From: Apostichopus japonicus
Lineage: Eukaryota > Echinodermata > Holothuroidea > Aspidochirotida > Stichopodidae
Length of the DNA stretch: 64,000 bases
Assembly: GCF_037975245.1 (NCBI RefSeq)
Contig: NC_092575.1
Span: 4,147,501 to 4,211,500 of the forward strand
Direction: 5' to 3'
Positions 49,877 to 60,879 of the stretch are shown here, piece by piece; positions within the stretch are counted from its first letter, which is position 1; every line of letters begins with the position of its first letter. Under the pieces are notes generated by a model, which made no database searches, was not told the origin of the DNA, and saw only the letters and a program-made list of their open reading frames with translations. A program made the translations under genes and the position numbers.

Positions 49877-49920
<44 letters not shown>
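46648..49920 (+). repeat. Segmental duplication, copy 2 (partner 2250-6150)
   Basis: Collinear with 2250-6150 in the same orientation but shorter. The stretch matching 2365-2690 is missing, and 48240-48840 is extra, with a poly-G run and a GGCGCGTAGCCAGGA end typical of a nonautonomous transposon. A minus-strand frame at 46983-47234 covers the counterpart of the candidate exon at 3200-3297. Another at 47498-47767 covers the block at 3895-4125. The copy ends in a (TA)n tract at 49880-49920, and the LINE follows directly. Confidence 0.8.
49880..49920. repeat. (TA)n microsatellite
   Basis: TA dinucleotides at the right edge of segmental duplication copy 2, matching 6117-6150 in position. Confidence 0.95.
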
Positions 49921-49925
<5 letters not shown>

Positions 49926-49977
49926 GTAAAGAGAAGGAAACATATAGATATCTTTTATCTTAGTACTTTTCTAGGAG

Positions 49978-50833
49978 AGATGTGTAAATTTTACGACAAC
50001 AACATTGCGACGGTTGTTGGTAAATGCGTTCCGATGAAGACTAAAACCATTAGTGTTAGACCTGAATCTCGATGGTATACATCCTCCCATCGTACGCTCA
50101 AAGTCGAGAAACGCAAGCTTGAAAAGAGATGGAATATATCTGGCTCTAACGAGGATTTCGAGACATTCAGAAATGCTAAAGTCAATTACAGGGTTGAATG
50201 TAACAGAGTCAATGCATCATTTATATTGAGAAGGAATCTGCATGTGGTGTTAATAAGAGAAAATTGTATAAAACTTATTTGTTGGGATGGCGCCCTCAAA
50301 ATATCCTGTGGGTTACTCTGACACTGAGGGTGCCAATATGCTTAACAACATTTTCATTAATTAGATTGTAAGAATTTGCTCTGATATTGATGTAAAACGT
50401 GATTCAATTTCTGATAGGAATCGGTTTTGTTCTTGTAACCAAGAGTCTTACGCCATCACCACACTAACTTGTCTGAGTGAGGTGTCTGGTGAGGACATAC
50501 TAAAACTAATCAAGTCGTGCCCGAATAAAACCAGCTTATCCGATCCAATCCCTACACCCCTTCTTAAGACCTGTCACGATGCGGTATTGACCTTCATATC
50601 CAAAATTGTTAACAAATCGTTTAGAATGTTTGCGTACCCTGACACTTGGAAGCATGCCATAGTTATCCCTATCTTAAAGAAGGAAGCTCTAGATTGTATC
50701 CAGACAAAATTTCGACCTGTGAGCTATCCCTGCTTCGTTTCAAAGTTATTGGAAAAAAACCTATTCTGATGCAATCTAGCACTCACTATATCAATAGTAA
50801 TCTTGACTCTCCGCACAACTCTGCTTATTAACA
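49978..50833 (+). pseudogene. LINE (CR1/L2-like) ORF2, 5' half, interrupted
   Basis: In order and in shifting frames I read a linker after the endonuclease (CVPMKTKTISVRPESRWYTS, KRKLEKRWN), then the start of the reverse transcriptase: PIPTPLLKTC, FAYPDTWKHAIVIPILKK, FRPVSYPCFVSKLLEK and NLDSPHNSAY. This is the usual order for CR1/L2-type LINEs. Stops and frameshifts are present. The frame continues not at once but at about 55568, after transposon B and a LINE tail, so this was a single LINE split by insertion. Confidence 0.85.
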
Positions 50834-50835
50834 TA

Positions 50836-51105
50836 CACAGAAAACACAAGTACTCACAAATGCGAGTAAACTTAGATCCCTGATTTTACTATCCGTGGTA
50901 GTATTTATACTTGCCGGTATTGAGTAAAGATACTGATTGGAGGAGTTGATTTACTAGTTTAAATGTTTAAAATTACTAGGCAGATAGTGAAAGTACTGCT
51001 TTCAGTGTTGTCCCTGATTTCACTAACCAAAGTAGTAACATTACATGGTCAGGCATGTAAACTTACTAATACATATTTATAGTACTGATATGGTAGTTAG
51101 TAGAT
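50836..51105. repeat. Left subterminal TACTA/GAGTA array of transposon B
   Basis: Around a dozen short motifs of the type AGTACTCAC, GCGAGTAAA, TTTACTA, GGTAGTA, AAGTACTG and AAGTAGTAA recur in both orientations. The right end (about 54930-55407) has a comparable, looser array (CAGTACTTC, CACTAGTTG, TGAGTAACTT, CGAGTAAGC). Confidence 0.7.
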
Positions 51106-51156
51106 ATACACAGATGAGCGATGATAACAAACAGAAATTTAAAGTTTAATTCTCTT

Positions 51157-51162
51157 TTTATT
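51157..51162 (-). terminator. Polyadenylation signal AATAAA, transposon B gene
   Basis: TTTATT on the plus strand is AATAAA on the minus strand. It lies about 960 bp beyond the stop of the C-terminal frame at 52123 and just inside the left subterminal array. This suits a transcript that runs leftward. Confidence 0.35.
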
Positions 51163-52122
51163 GAACTTGTAAAGAACACTTTCATATTCCAACATCTCAA
51201 AACACAAATACCATGTTTTTGATAATGAAGTTCTTAAGATACATATGATAATAAACTGATGCTGTACTTCCCCATGACATACTAAACCTCTGACAATAAT
51301 CAAGCAGCAAAATGCATGAGAAATTACGATTAACTTTGAGAGAAACACAACTGCTACTGTGGTAAAGTCAGTTGACAAAATCCATCTTCTTAGGTTCGTA
51401 TAAATATTGCAATAGGTCTCTAAAGTTTTTTGGCAACTTTTACTTAAAAACAGCTACTTTATACACTTAAACTCAATGAGACCTCACCGACACATTTGCA
51501 AGGACAAACCCTATAAACTGAATTAGGTGAAATACAAGAAACACAGATAAATGACTAACACAGATAAATAAACAACCATGAACAAAACACAGAACAAAAC
51601 GTTTAAATCACTGATTTCTTTAAGTATGCACATCCTGCAATGTGATACTGTTAGCTTTTGATTTAAACAAATGCAATAACAGAAAACTTATATGTATTTT
51701 GGAACTGTTGAATCAGTAATGCTAATCATTTGGTAATCAATCAAGCTTAAAAAAATCAATTAATTCTGGCCTTGACTTATCTTTACTTTTGCGATCAAAT
51801 CAGGCAAGCTCAGACTGAAACACTAATGCTGGTTTCTATGTAAACCAGCCCTTGCTTTATTTTGATGGTATAATTTAACCACCATGACCATGCTTTGAGC
51901 TTTCCATCCTGTTATCCCACAAAGAGATTTCTTCTGATTATCCAAAATTCAGAAAAAGTCCCGATTCTACGTCAAAACAAATAGAAATGTCTTCTCTCGA
52001 CAAGTACATAAGTGATCTAATTAAGGCAAGAAATATTGCAACAGTGTGCAACAAAAATGTAAAAGTAACGAACACAAAAAGATAAAAATCCTCAGGTAGC
52101 AAAGCTTTGCATCATATAAACA

Positions 52123-52485
52123 TTAAAAGTCTTTATATTTTGTTACGAAAGTTGCAACAGATCTTGGGATCTTTTTAGATTTAAAGCCCAATACCAAATC
52201 CAGGAAAAATAAAGTCTTGTTACTTTTCTTTGGGAAACTGATGTTGAATGTATAAAAGGCGGCAATCAAGCATTCAAACCCTTCCATGATTGAGTCTACT
52301 TCACACACAACTTCGTTCTCCGCCTTAATCTGAATGTGTTTTGCACTTAGGTGATTCGGTCCTGATCCAATGAGACATGGCGCTGAGGACAGAGGCCCGA
52401 CGTTGTCAATCTTTCTGAACCACAGGTGTGGAGATAGTTCTTGCCATGTTTCCTTCTTATATGTTTTTTTAGAGAATTGACAATA
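52123..52485 (-). CDS. C-terminal frame of transposon B protein (remnant)
   Basis: The minus-strand frame is open from 52485 to the stop at 52123-52125. A CTGTGGTTCAG acceptor-like site at 52415 would give a 292 bp last exon. The C-terminal part reads CEVDSIMEGFECLIAAFYTF, then NISFPKK and KTLFFLDLVLGF. From memory, the proteins labelled SAM domain protein 3-like in fish transposons end in a similar pattern (ALxxLFxxYYxFNLxY...TLEFIQ..F.GI). That resemblance is unverified. If right, it joins B to the SAM-like exon in family A. The central part of such a protein is not found, so this copy is probably internally deleted. Confidence 0.42.
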   Translation of the reverse strand, partial: YCQFSKKTYKKETWQELSPHLWFRKIDNVGPLSSAPCLIGSGPNHLSAKHIQIKAENEVVCEVDSIMEGFECLIAAFYTFNISFPKKSNKTLFFLDLVLGFKSKKIPRSVATFVTKYKDF

Positions 52486-52679
52486 CTATATGAGGCTTCA
52501 CAATGATTAATTCCACAGAAAACTCTGAAGTTCTGTTCTCCTGAGTGGACCATTTGAAGATGGTTAAGAAGGTTAATTCGAGTTCTGCTCTCATATCTAC
52601 AATGGCAGCATCTGAAGATGCCTGAATGCTGTGTGTACACATTTTCTGAATCAGTATAACTGAAAGAAGAAGAAGCCAT
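52347..52679 (-). CDS. C2H2 zinc-finger open frame in transposon B
   Basis: The frame starts at ATG 52679 and is open for 110 codons. Two C2H2-type fingers follow a Ser/Tyr-rich start. Finger 1 is FRCCHCRYESRTRINLLNH, with HLQMVH giving its histidine pair. Finger 2 is FRVFCGINHC, with LKKHIRRKH giving its pair. The wide C-x4-C of finger 2 is typical of zinc fingers carried by animal transposons, as far as I recall. The tail after HGKNY overlaps the C-terminal frame in another register and is probably not translated. It would bind DNA, perhaps the subterminal arrays. Confidence 0.6.
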   Translation of the reverse strand: MASSSFSYTDSENVYTQHSGIFRCCHCRYESRTRINLLNHLQMVHSGEQNFRVFCGINHCEASYSIVNSLKKHIRRKHGKNYLHTCGSERLTTSGLCPQRHVSLDQDRIT

Positions 52680-54930
52680 TCTTAGTTGAAGACTTGAGAA
52701 AGTATTTCAGTATTGTCACAATGGACTAGCTCTTCCAGCTAAAATTTTCAATCAAATCAGGGAGGCCAATTAAGAATGTACCAACTTTAATGTGAAGAAA
52801 TCTTGCTTGCCCTTGAAGTACAGCACCTGTTTGAAAATGAGAGGCATAAAAAAGTTTTGCATTAAACAAAGCAAAGGCACTACCATGGAAAGTTAAACTC
52901 TAATTCAAGTGCTTTCATAATGTGCAATTTAACAGAAACAGTTCATTAGTGTTGAACAGGAGGCCAGGTTTAGTTAGCAAGGAAATCCTCCTAAAGGAGT
53001 TTTCGAAGTCAGTGACTCTTTGTTGGTAACTGTAGTGAAATATATTTATCATGACAAGATAAGGACACAAATGATTGTCTGGATTTGCAAGAAAAGGCAA
53101 GCAGGTTTTTAAAATTCAAAGTGGCTGTCAAATTAGGCACCTTGATGTGTAGTACACCATGTGCACCACATGTCTATGCCAATAATATAAAACAGCTACT
53201 ATAATCAAGAAACACAGGCCTGTACATAGTACATGTATCTTACAGTACTCAATTACACTTGAACACTGACCTGTGTGTGTACCTTATTTACTAGGGTAAG
53301 TCTATGGTTAAAGCTGTACAATCATCAGTTCAGATGATTCATATTCTCCCAACATAGTTAAGTTTAGCTCTTCCTCGCACCCCCACAGATTAGTCTCATT
53401 CCCCCACATCTATCTTTCTAACACAACAAGTAGCTTGCCAACAATTTTCAAAGAATACTGTATCCTGAGTACCTTGCAGTAATTTGAGAATGCTGTACAA
53501 TGTTTTGTGCAGTTTAACCTAGTAGCCTTGTTCACATTAAAGAACGCAAGAGCGGTTATTAAGTCCGGGAGGAGGATTTTATCAGTTAACTTAGAACAAG
53601 ACGCCTTAACAGTTTAGAACGATTTAGTTTCATAAGTCCGCTTGCACGATTAACATACTGCGCAGGCTTGAAAAGGTTATATCAGCTGTTCAAATTTCCC
53701 TGTGGTTTGCTGTTGTTACATGTGCTGTACTAATTATACTACTCCGTACACCACTGCACATAAAAAGATTACTGTATCAAGCCAGTCCGTACCACTACCA
53801 GTACATGTGCAGTACGTGTGCATGTAGAAAATGTGAGGAGCGGAACTGTGGGCTATTGTGTGAGTTTATGTACACACTATACGTACACAGCCTTACCGCG
53901 GATTGAGACGATAATCGTTTCTTGCAGTTAAATTTCGTCTGAATTAGTTGTAATTTTGTTGATTCTACAGTTGTTTTGTTATGGTTCTGAGCAATTATGA
54001 CTTGAAATTTGTTAAAATAATCATAAAACTGTCTATCATATGAATAAGTGCAACTTGTGATAGAAGGTAATAGGCTGCATTACATATGTTCATGAAAATC
54101 TATATCTAGCGTTTTCTGGGGTTTTACTTTTGCAAATCTAGCGTTTTTTGGGCATATGCCGCTGGTAACGCTGACTACATTGTTCAATTCACAGTAGTTA
54201 CCACACCAATCACATCATAATAATGTGTCCAATACTTTCACATACTATTTTTATAACTTGGGCAGTACGTGTAGGCAGCTAAGCTGGCGGGCTTATTACA
54301 GAATCACTTATAATATGCACTTGGATCCTACATACGTTCAATGCAGTGCATTGCTGCAGTGCAAAAAAAAAACGTCAAGCTAAACGTAAATTGCTTATGC
54401 CTATGGAGATTGCTTCCATAGCATACAGTACGCCAGTAGTCATGTGATGATCATATTGTTAGTAATATTTTTCCGCCATTACCTTTGACTATTTGGAAAG
54501 GCGAAATTCGGTTGTTGCCGTGTATTTCCGCAATAATACTAACTTTGCTACACTAATTGGGCAGTTTGTTGTAAGCTGACTTTGTTTGGACGAAATGACT
54601 GGTTCAAAAATCAGGCATATCAATGCAAATGCTTTGTGTTGGGTTAACAACGTTGTAGTTAAACCGTCACTCAATACGTTAGGCTAACCGCAGAGTTTAA
54701 CACGAGGCCTCTCCCGCTAATGATCAGTAAGATGTTCAGAATAATGTGATATAATTGCATCAAAATTAGAAAATATTTATTTTAACTACCTAAAAATAAC
54801 ATACATCATAGTACTAAACAAAACACATGACATCTTACCTTGATTTTCCAAAATATCAACAAATATGTCCATAAATTAGAAGGAGCTGTTGTGTCTTATC
54901 GTGCATGTCTTGGTCGTTGCGTCGCTCTGG
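52680..54930. other. Interior of transposon B without recognised exons
   Basis: The minus-strand frames at 52915-53100 and 54489-54674 have no domain or splice support. The upstream part of the minus-strand gene and its promoter should lie here. I see no clear SAM-like first exon comparable to that of family A. Confidence 0.4.
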
Positions 54931-55409
54931 TACTACATAGTACTAACTGAATGGCCTGGGCAGTACTTCTACGAAAGGCAGTTCGCACAATTACGAGGCG
55001 GGTAGTTTAATCGCTATGTAGAGTTGTAGAATCACTAGTTGATCACTCTTAATACTTGGAAACAATCTGTAAATGTACGTGTCACGTTAGTATTTCGACC
55101 AACTACAACATTCTTAATCTACTCACGATGAGTAACTTCGTTCACATCGTTTATTGTAAGCATTAAGGAAGTATCGAAACTCAATGCATGAGTAAGTTTA
55201 CGAATTAGATCAATGAGTTGACTACCTTAGAATTCGGCGTCTAGCATCTGTACACATTGCCCCATGTATTTTCAGTACTGATTAAAATTTGCAAGTACAT
55301 GTATGCGCATATTTTGTGAAATAAGAGTCGCACTACGAGTTGAGGTGCATCCCTACTCATTAAAGGTATAACATCTTACTAACAGACGAGTAAGCAGATT
55401 TTCTGTGTA

Positions 55410-55567
55410 GATAGATAGATATTTATTTAGCCAATCATATAAAAATACAATGGAAATTGGTTGATAACAAGAGCTCAAAACATTAAAAATTGTAAACAAC
55501 AAATGAGATGTATAATAATGCAAAGAGATATGAAAACGTTCCTATAAAATATTAAGATGAACAAACT
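55410..55567 (-). mobile_element. 3' tail of a LINE, minus strand, inserted in the split LINE
   Basis: Read on the minus strand it ends GATTGGCTAAATAAATATC followed by (TATC)n. This is an AATAAA-containing 3' untranslated end with a tetranucleotide tail, as in CR1/L2-type elements. It is about 155 bp long, heavily 5'-truncated, and lies between transposon B and the resumed LINE frame. Confidence 0.6.
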
Positions 55568-56772
55568 ATATAGCACGAAAACCCTTCTGCTCAAAAGTAT
55601 GTTCTGACATTTTCACTGGAATGGAGAATCAAGAAGTTAGTTTACTGTGTATTCTTGACCTACGTTTGGCGTTTGATTCAATTGATCACAATGCCCTATT
55701 TTCACTTTTGAGAAATTGGTATGGTTTAACTGACCAGTCCCTTGGTTGGTTCACCAGCTATCTCACCAACAGATCCCAGTCTGTTTTGATTAGAGAAAAG
55801 CATTCCGACAGACTTCCACTTCCTTACGTTGTCCCACGAGGTTGTTGTACTGGTCCTGTTTGCTTTCTATCCTATCTTTCATCAATGTTTGATATTGTGT
55901 CGACACATCAAAAGTTATACTGATGATATGCAGGTTTACAAGTCTTTCCGTCCTGGGGGTAAAATTGAGTCTGAAGCAACACAAAACTTAGAAAATTGCA
56001 TTGATGATATTAGAGGATGTCTAACTCTTAAATGGCTAACTGTTTGAATGATGATAAAACTGAAGTTATGTACCTTGGTTCAACACAACAGCTCGCAATG
56101 TGACGTAAGCAAGACATCACCGTAGGTCAGAACAAAATTCAATGTGTTTCTTCCGCTAGGAACCTTGGTGCTCTGTTTTATGTGGAACTAAACTTTAAAA
56201 AGCACATCAACAGGATTTGCCACACTGGTTAATTTAATCTTAGGCGAATAAGGGCGATAAAGCCATATCTTGACCAAAGTTCAGCTGTGACCCTGATTAA
56301 TGCATTCATTTCGAGTCACTTAGATTATTTCTATTCTCTTCTATACGGATACTCTAAAAAAGTTACAGCATCTTCAGAAGTCTGCAGCTAGAACTATGGC
56401 TGGTATTACTTATATAAATAATCCAGGTTCTCTGTATTCTATACTCTCTACACTAGCTGCCAGTCAAAGTATAGAATCCTTTTTAAGATATCTGTATTGG
56501 TCCGCAATTGTTTGTCCGGGAACACCCCCGTGTACCTGAGTTAATGCACTGTTCACTATGCCCCTACCCGATTACTACGCTCTAACGCTGCTAACTTGCT
56601 CCGTATCCATAGGTGTAAAACTGAAATGGGTAAAAGGCGCTTTGAATATTGCGGCCCCTATATTCGGAACTCGCTTCCCCTAGTAGACACTCGTAATATC
56701 ACAGATCTAGCTAATTTTAAATCTAGCATAAAGACTGTCTATTTTAACTTAGCTTTTGTTGGTTACTTGTAA
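55568..56772 (+). pseudogene. LINE (CR1/L2-like) ORF2, 3' half
   Basis: The reverse transcriptase resumes with STKTLLLK, LCILDLRLAFDSIDHNALF, LRNWYGL, NRSQSVLI, LPYVVPRGC and, after a frameshift, SYTDDMQVY. The catalytic motif is YTDD where YADD or FADD is usual (55916-55927). Later frames read KPYLDQSSAVTLINAFISSH and, at the C-terminus, YCGPYIRNSLPLVDTRNI and FKSSIKTVYFNLAF before a stop near 56770. Several frameshifts and stops make it inactive. It continues the frame broken at 50833. Confidence 0.85.
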
Positions 56773-56972
56773 TGTCTTAGTACAGAGTATGTTTTATTAC
56801 TGGTGCTTTATAGAAATACCAAAGAAATAAGATATGACTCATAATTGACAAATAATGTTTTAGAAAACATAGAATAATTTTCGGCAACCCTGGGACCTTC
56901 GTCAGCAATACTTGGCAGTCGAATGAAAGTACAAACTGTAACACAATGAAAGTATGACACTAAATAAGTGTA

Positions 56973-57420
56973 CACTCTAAAACCAACCTGGTGAGAGTTC
57001 ACCAGGAACTGGTGAAAATTTCACCAGGAGCTGTGTTTATATGCCACACTCCATATCCTGGTTGTTTTCAACAGGTTTTCTGGTGAATGAGATTTTAACA
57101 AAATCCTGGTAGACAAATAACCAGGAAATCCTGGCTAAATTTCCTGGTTAGATTTTTCCTCTATCCTAGTTAATATCAAAGGGTATTTCACCTCATTTCC
57201 TGGTTAAATTAACCAACATCTACTGGTAAATGTGACAGCATCCTGGTTAATTTCAAACGTATTCCACCTCTTTCCTAGTTAAATTAAACATTTCCAGATT
57301 GATGTGACTACTATCCTGGTTAATACCAATGGGTATTTCACCTCATTACTGGTTAATTCACCATTTTCCTTGTTAATACTATTAGGTATACCACCTTATC
57401 CTCGATTAAGTTGCAATGCA
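56973..57420. mobile_element. Left end of DNA transposon family C
   Basis: CACTCTAAAACC begins directly after a TA dinucleotide. About 17 copies of CCTGGTTAA, CCTGGTGA or TTCACCAGG lie in both orientations in the next 450 bp. This is the same design as the left ends of families A and B. An AATAAA on the minus strand follows at 57481-57486, as in B. No matching right end (TTTTAGAGTG) was found up to 64000. With the nested inserts at 59072 and 61626 it may lie beyond the window, or be lost. Confidence 0.72.
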
Positions 57421-59063
57421 TTGAAATTATGGAAAGGCAAAACATAAATTATAAAACAACATTATTAATGCTACTGAAAGTTTATTTGTGTCTCCTTACT
57501 TTTGAATTGTGAGTAAATGAACATTCGCAAAATAGTTAAATTAATTCCTCAAATATTTATACCATGAATATCTATAAGAAATGCAATACTGAAGTCAAAC
57601 TTTTGAGGACATATGTTTCACATTACCATCGTCACTTGAAAAGATTTTACTACGGAACAAGAATTCAACAAAATTTGACTTAATTAAAGGTCACGTGCTA
57701 TGATTGTACTAGGGCAAATGGACCCTTTCCTGTCACCTAATAAACTTGATCAAAGCCTCTCTCGCAATAACCTTTTATGTTACCACAAAAACCAGCCCTG
57801 TAGCAGTATAAGCTACTTCTTTTTTTTAACTAGATAGGAAAGTCTTAAAAGATCTATGTTCACATTGTCGTTGATATAAGGATGACCTATTACCAAATTT
57901 ATTTTATAAGTTTAATTATTTAATTATTGGTAATTAATTCATATTTCTATTTTAATTACCAATATTTATTACCACTTTGCACTGGCAAACCAACTGGAAC
58001 ATCTTTAATTAATCATTAACTATTAAATCTATAAGCAAGGCTCTGGAAGACAATAATTAGGTTACCAACGATACCATTAATGGTTTATTCATTAGCTCCT
58101 CCTTTGACGTCACATTCATGTGCAAACTAATTTAACTCAAATACAAAGAGGGAATTGTAGCTTATAATAATCACAAGAAAGATTACTTTGAAAAGATTTT
58201 GAGAATGACCTTGCGCATTGAATTCCTGAACACCTATATATGTCTCTTTATCACAGGTCATCTTTGTCCAAGTTTAATTGAAGTTGTAGAAGCGGGTTTT
58301 TTTCAATTGTGGACAGACAGATGGATTGCTCATAAACAGCTACAATCACATTCCTGATGTGCATCGCCCAAGCCAGAGATATGCTTCTACTACTGCAGAG
58401 CTGTATTACTTAGCAGCCTCTCTCAACTTTTCACCTCCTCCAGGTATTGTGGCATGTTTGTACAAATCTAGGAAAGGAATGAAGCAATTAAAGTATTAAA
58501 TGATGTGTTAACGAACTAGGATGAAAAAGAGGATTAATTGCTTTTTTTCAGACTATTAGTTTGTACCAAATATTTTTTGAAAACCCTTTTTTTCTTTATC
58601 AGTTCCGGTTGTAGAAAATGAATAAATTTCATTAGCCTGTCTTTTATAGCAAATGCAGTAACAGGCTGTGTTGGCAGCCAATAAAGGATCACAATTCATC
58701 ACGGTGGTTTTCATCTGATCTTTTCCGACGAACAAAAAAAATTCAGACTTCAGTACACACATCCTGCGTTCATTAACTTTCATAATAGGCAAAGGTCAAA
58801 TGTGTAAAATTGCAGTACACGATAGTTGCTTGGAGCAAAATGTGTCAATATAGTGTTTGTTACTTAAACCACTTCAAAAACCAAAAGGTATGGTATAGCG
58901 TCAAGATTGGTTTTGTTCTTGTCATTTTACGGTACATGAAGGTAGGAGCACTGAAACATCTCTGTCAAAGCGATTTCTCTTCATTTTAGACTAGTTTGGT
59001 TTTCGCTTTGCAAAGTCCTGCCACTTCTGGCTGGCACGCCAGTAAATTAATTGATGCAAACAA
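57421..59063. other. Presumed interior of transposon C, no exon recognised
   Basis: A minus-strand frame at 58556-58792 contains CDPLLAANTACYC but has no identifiable domain. Nothing else to name. Confidence 0.4.
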
Positions 59064-59071
59064 GCTGCAAT

Positions 59072-60086
59072 CATAGGTGTACGAGGCGGGGGCAGGGGGG
59101 CAGAGTGCCCCCAAATTTCCAGAGGACAAGAAATTCGGGCAAAAGTCCTGAAAAATTCGGGCAGCCTAAGAGGAGAAAAAAAATATATAAATATGTAGTA
59201 GCTTGCCCGAATCTTTTTCATATTTTTGCCCAAAAATTCCGTGGAGAGCGTTCTGTGTTATTTGTTTTGTGACATTAATATTAATATAGGCTTAATGATT
59301 TTCTTTATTTAGCATTATGATGCCCGAATATTTCCGTGTAACACCACCGTAAGCGCAGCTCATCTGGGCTACCACGCTTTTTGCACTATCGCCCAAAATA
59401 ATTAACAGTGAACGCCGCTAACAATCGTGTTGACAAGCATGCATGGAGATTAGCAGTCTCTGAAGTGAAAAATCGCAGAAAACATTTTTTTCTAACTAGT
59501 CAACTGTATGCCTGGACATCCCCGACATGAGTGTATATAAGAAACATTTTCTTTTTGGATGGTGGGGGGGGGGGGGGAGTGCCTACAAGCCTAAAAGTAC
59601 AGGTTTATCATATTCTTTGTTATTTTTTATACTTTTTTGTGAGACAAATTGCAGTCTCACCCGACACAGCGACATTTTTCCCGCCTACGTGTCGTTGAAC
59701 AATGTATGTTTTTCTGGGGGTAGCTGAGTACTGTGTTAAAATAATAAATACCGTAATTAAATAGGAGTTCAAAAATATACTGTCCTAGTTTTCCCCGTCA
59801 AAGTGATGTTACCATTTTTTCTTCTTCTAATTTACCAAATTTTTTGGGAAGTGTAAATTTCTAAACGTGAGATTATAAAATAAAGAATGTATAGATGCAA
59901 CTTGCAAGGCCTCAGAAGTGCCATTTCCGGCAATCTGAAAGGCATATTTTGCCTAAAAAATTTGTGTACGCTACGCGCCAACCGATGGTGGTGCTCCGCT
60001 TAGATAGTGTAACGGGAAATTTCGCGCACAAAAGTTTCTGCCCCCACCCCCCAAAAAAAAATTCGAAATGGTCCCGTACGCCTATG
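59072..60086. mobile_element. Nonautonomous hAT-like element, 1015 bp
   Basis: Ends CATAGGTGTACG and CGTACGCCTATG are inverted repeats. The flanking octamers GCTGCAAT (59064-59071) and ACCGCAAT (60087-60094) agree at six of eight places, as expected for an aged 8 bp target duplication. The right part contains GAAGTGCCATTTCCGGCAAT and CTACGCGCCAACC, blocks also present in the elements at 4591 and 61626. Frames inside are short and repeat-derived; no transposase. Confidence 0.72.
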
Positions 60087-60545
60087 ACCGCAATAGTACA
60101 TCTAGTGCACCTTACTATGTTGACCTTCCCCAAAACAATGAAGTGACAAGAGAAAATGCCAAGTTCTTCATGTCATCTGCAAGAAAAGATTTGTGAAATT
60201 GGTGTAAATTTGATAAACTAACGTTACTTTGGATATTGTATCAGAAGGTAAAAACAATATAGGAATCACATATGATAGTCAGTAGTCATAGTAAAATGAT
60301 AAGATGCTACTACTGAATGAAGCATATGAACTCATTCTCTGCTTATAAGAAAAGACGAAACTTAAGCGTTATCTTATATTTAATATATTGTTGTATGTGT
60401 AAACAATTAAATTTAATGTATATATAATTTTTTTTTATGTTGCTGGTGGACTTGGATTAGTGCACTGTTGGATTTATTGTGAATTGTATTTTTTTAAATT
60501 TGGGTATTTTGCTCAGTGGCATTCACACTTTAGGTGGGCGGGTAC

Positions 60546-60879
60546 TGTCACAGTCTGTTACCCTGTCTAATAATTGCTTGTTGATTATATATTTAGCCTT
60601 CTTCCATCCGTAATAGAGGGGCGCTCTCCAGCCGACTACGCCAGAGCCGTATATAGAGCGACTCTGGACTACGCATGTCCAAATATTAGGTGACAACATG
60701 TATTTGCATTACGAAATTCCTGCACCTGAGTATTTAATCATGCCTGGAGAGTGATCCCCCATTGTTAGTCTTGTACAGCGTTTGATTATACTCTTACATT
60801 AAGGTGACATTCTTTCCCTTTTGTATATGTGCGTTGGATTGGTTTGGCAGTTTTGAATAAATATCTTTCTTTCTTTACA
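60546..60879 (+). mobile_element. Probable solo LTR
   Basis: The block starts TGTCACAGTCTGTTACC behind a purine-rich GGTGGGCGGG and ends TTTCTTTACA. Inside, CCGTATATAGAGCGAC could serve as TATA box (about 60651), and TGAATAAATATC (60855) holds AATAAA. This is the promoter-to-poly(A) order of a retrotransposon long terminal repeat. The flanking five bases (GGTAC, GAAAA) do not match. No second LTR or pol gene is nearby. Confidence 0.5.

Larger units (their letters stand above)
50836..55407 (-). mobile_element. DNA transposon family B (4572 bp) inserted in a LINE
   Basis: Ends CACAGAAAA and TTTTCTGTG are inverted repeats. TA lies directly outside both ends (50834-50835 and 55408-55409). Arrays of GTACT/ACTAC/GAGTA motifs in both orientations fill about the first 270 bp and the last 500 bp. 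The minus strand carries two open frames (52347-52679 and 52123-52485) and a polyadenylation signal near the left end. The split LINE on either side confirms insertion. No complete transposase is recognised; the middle of the gene is missing or unreadable. Length is almost the same as transposon A copy 2, though the sequences are unrelated. Confidence 0.85.
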
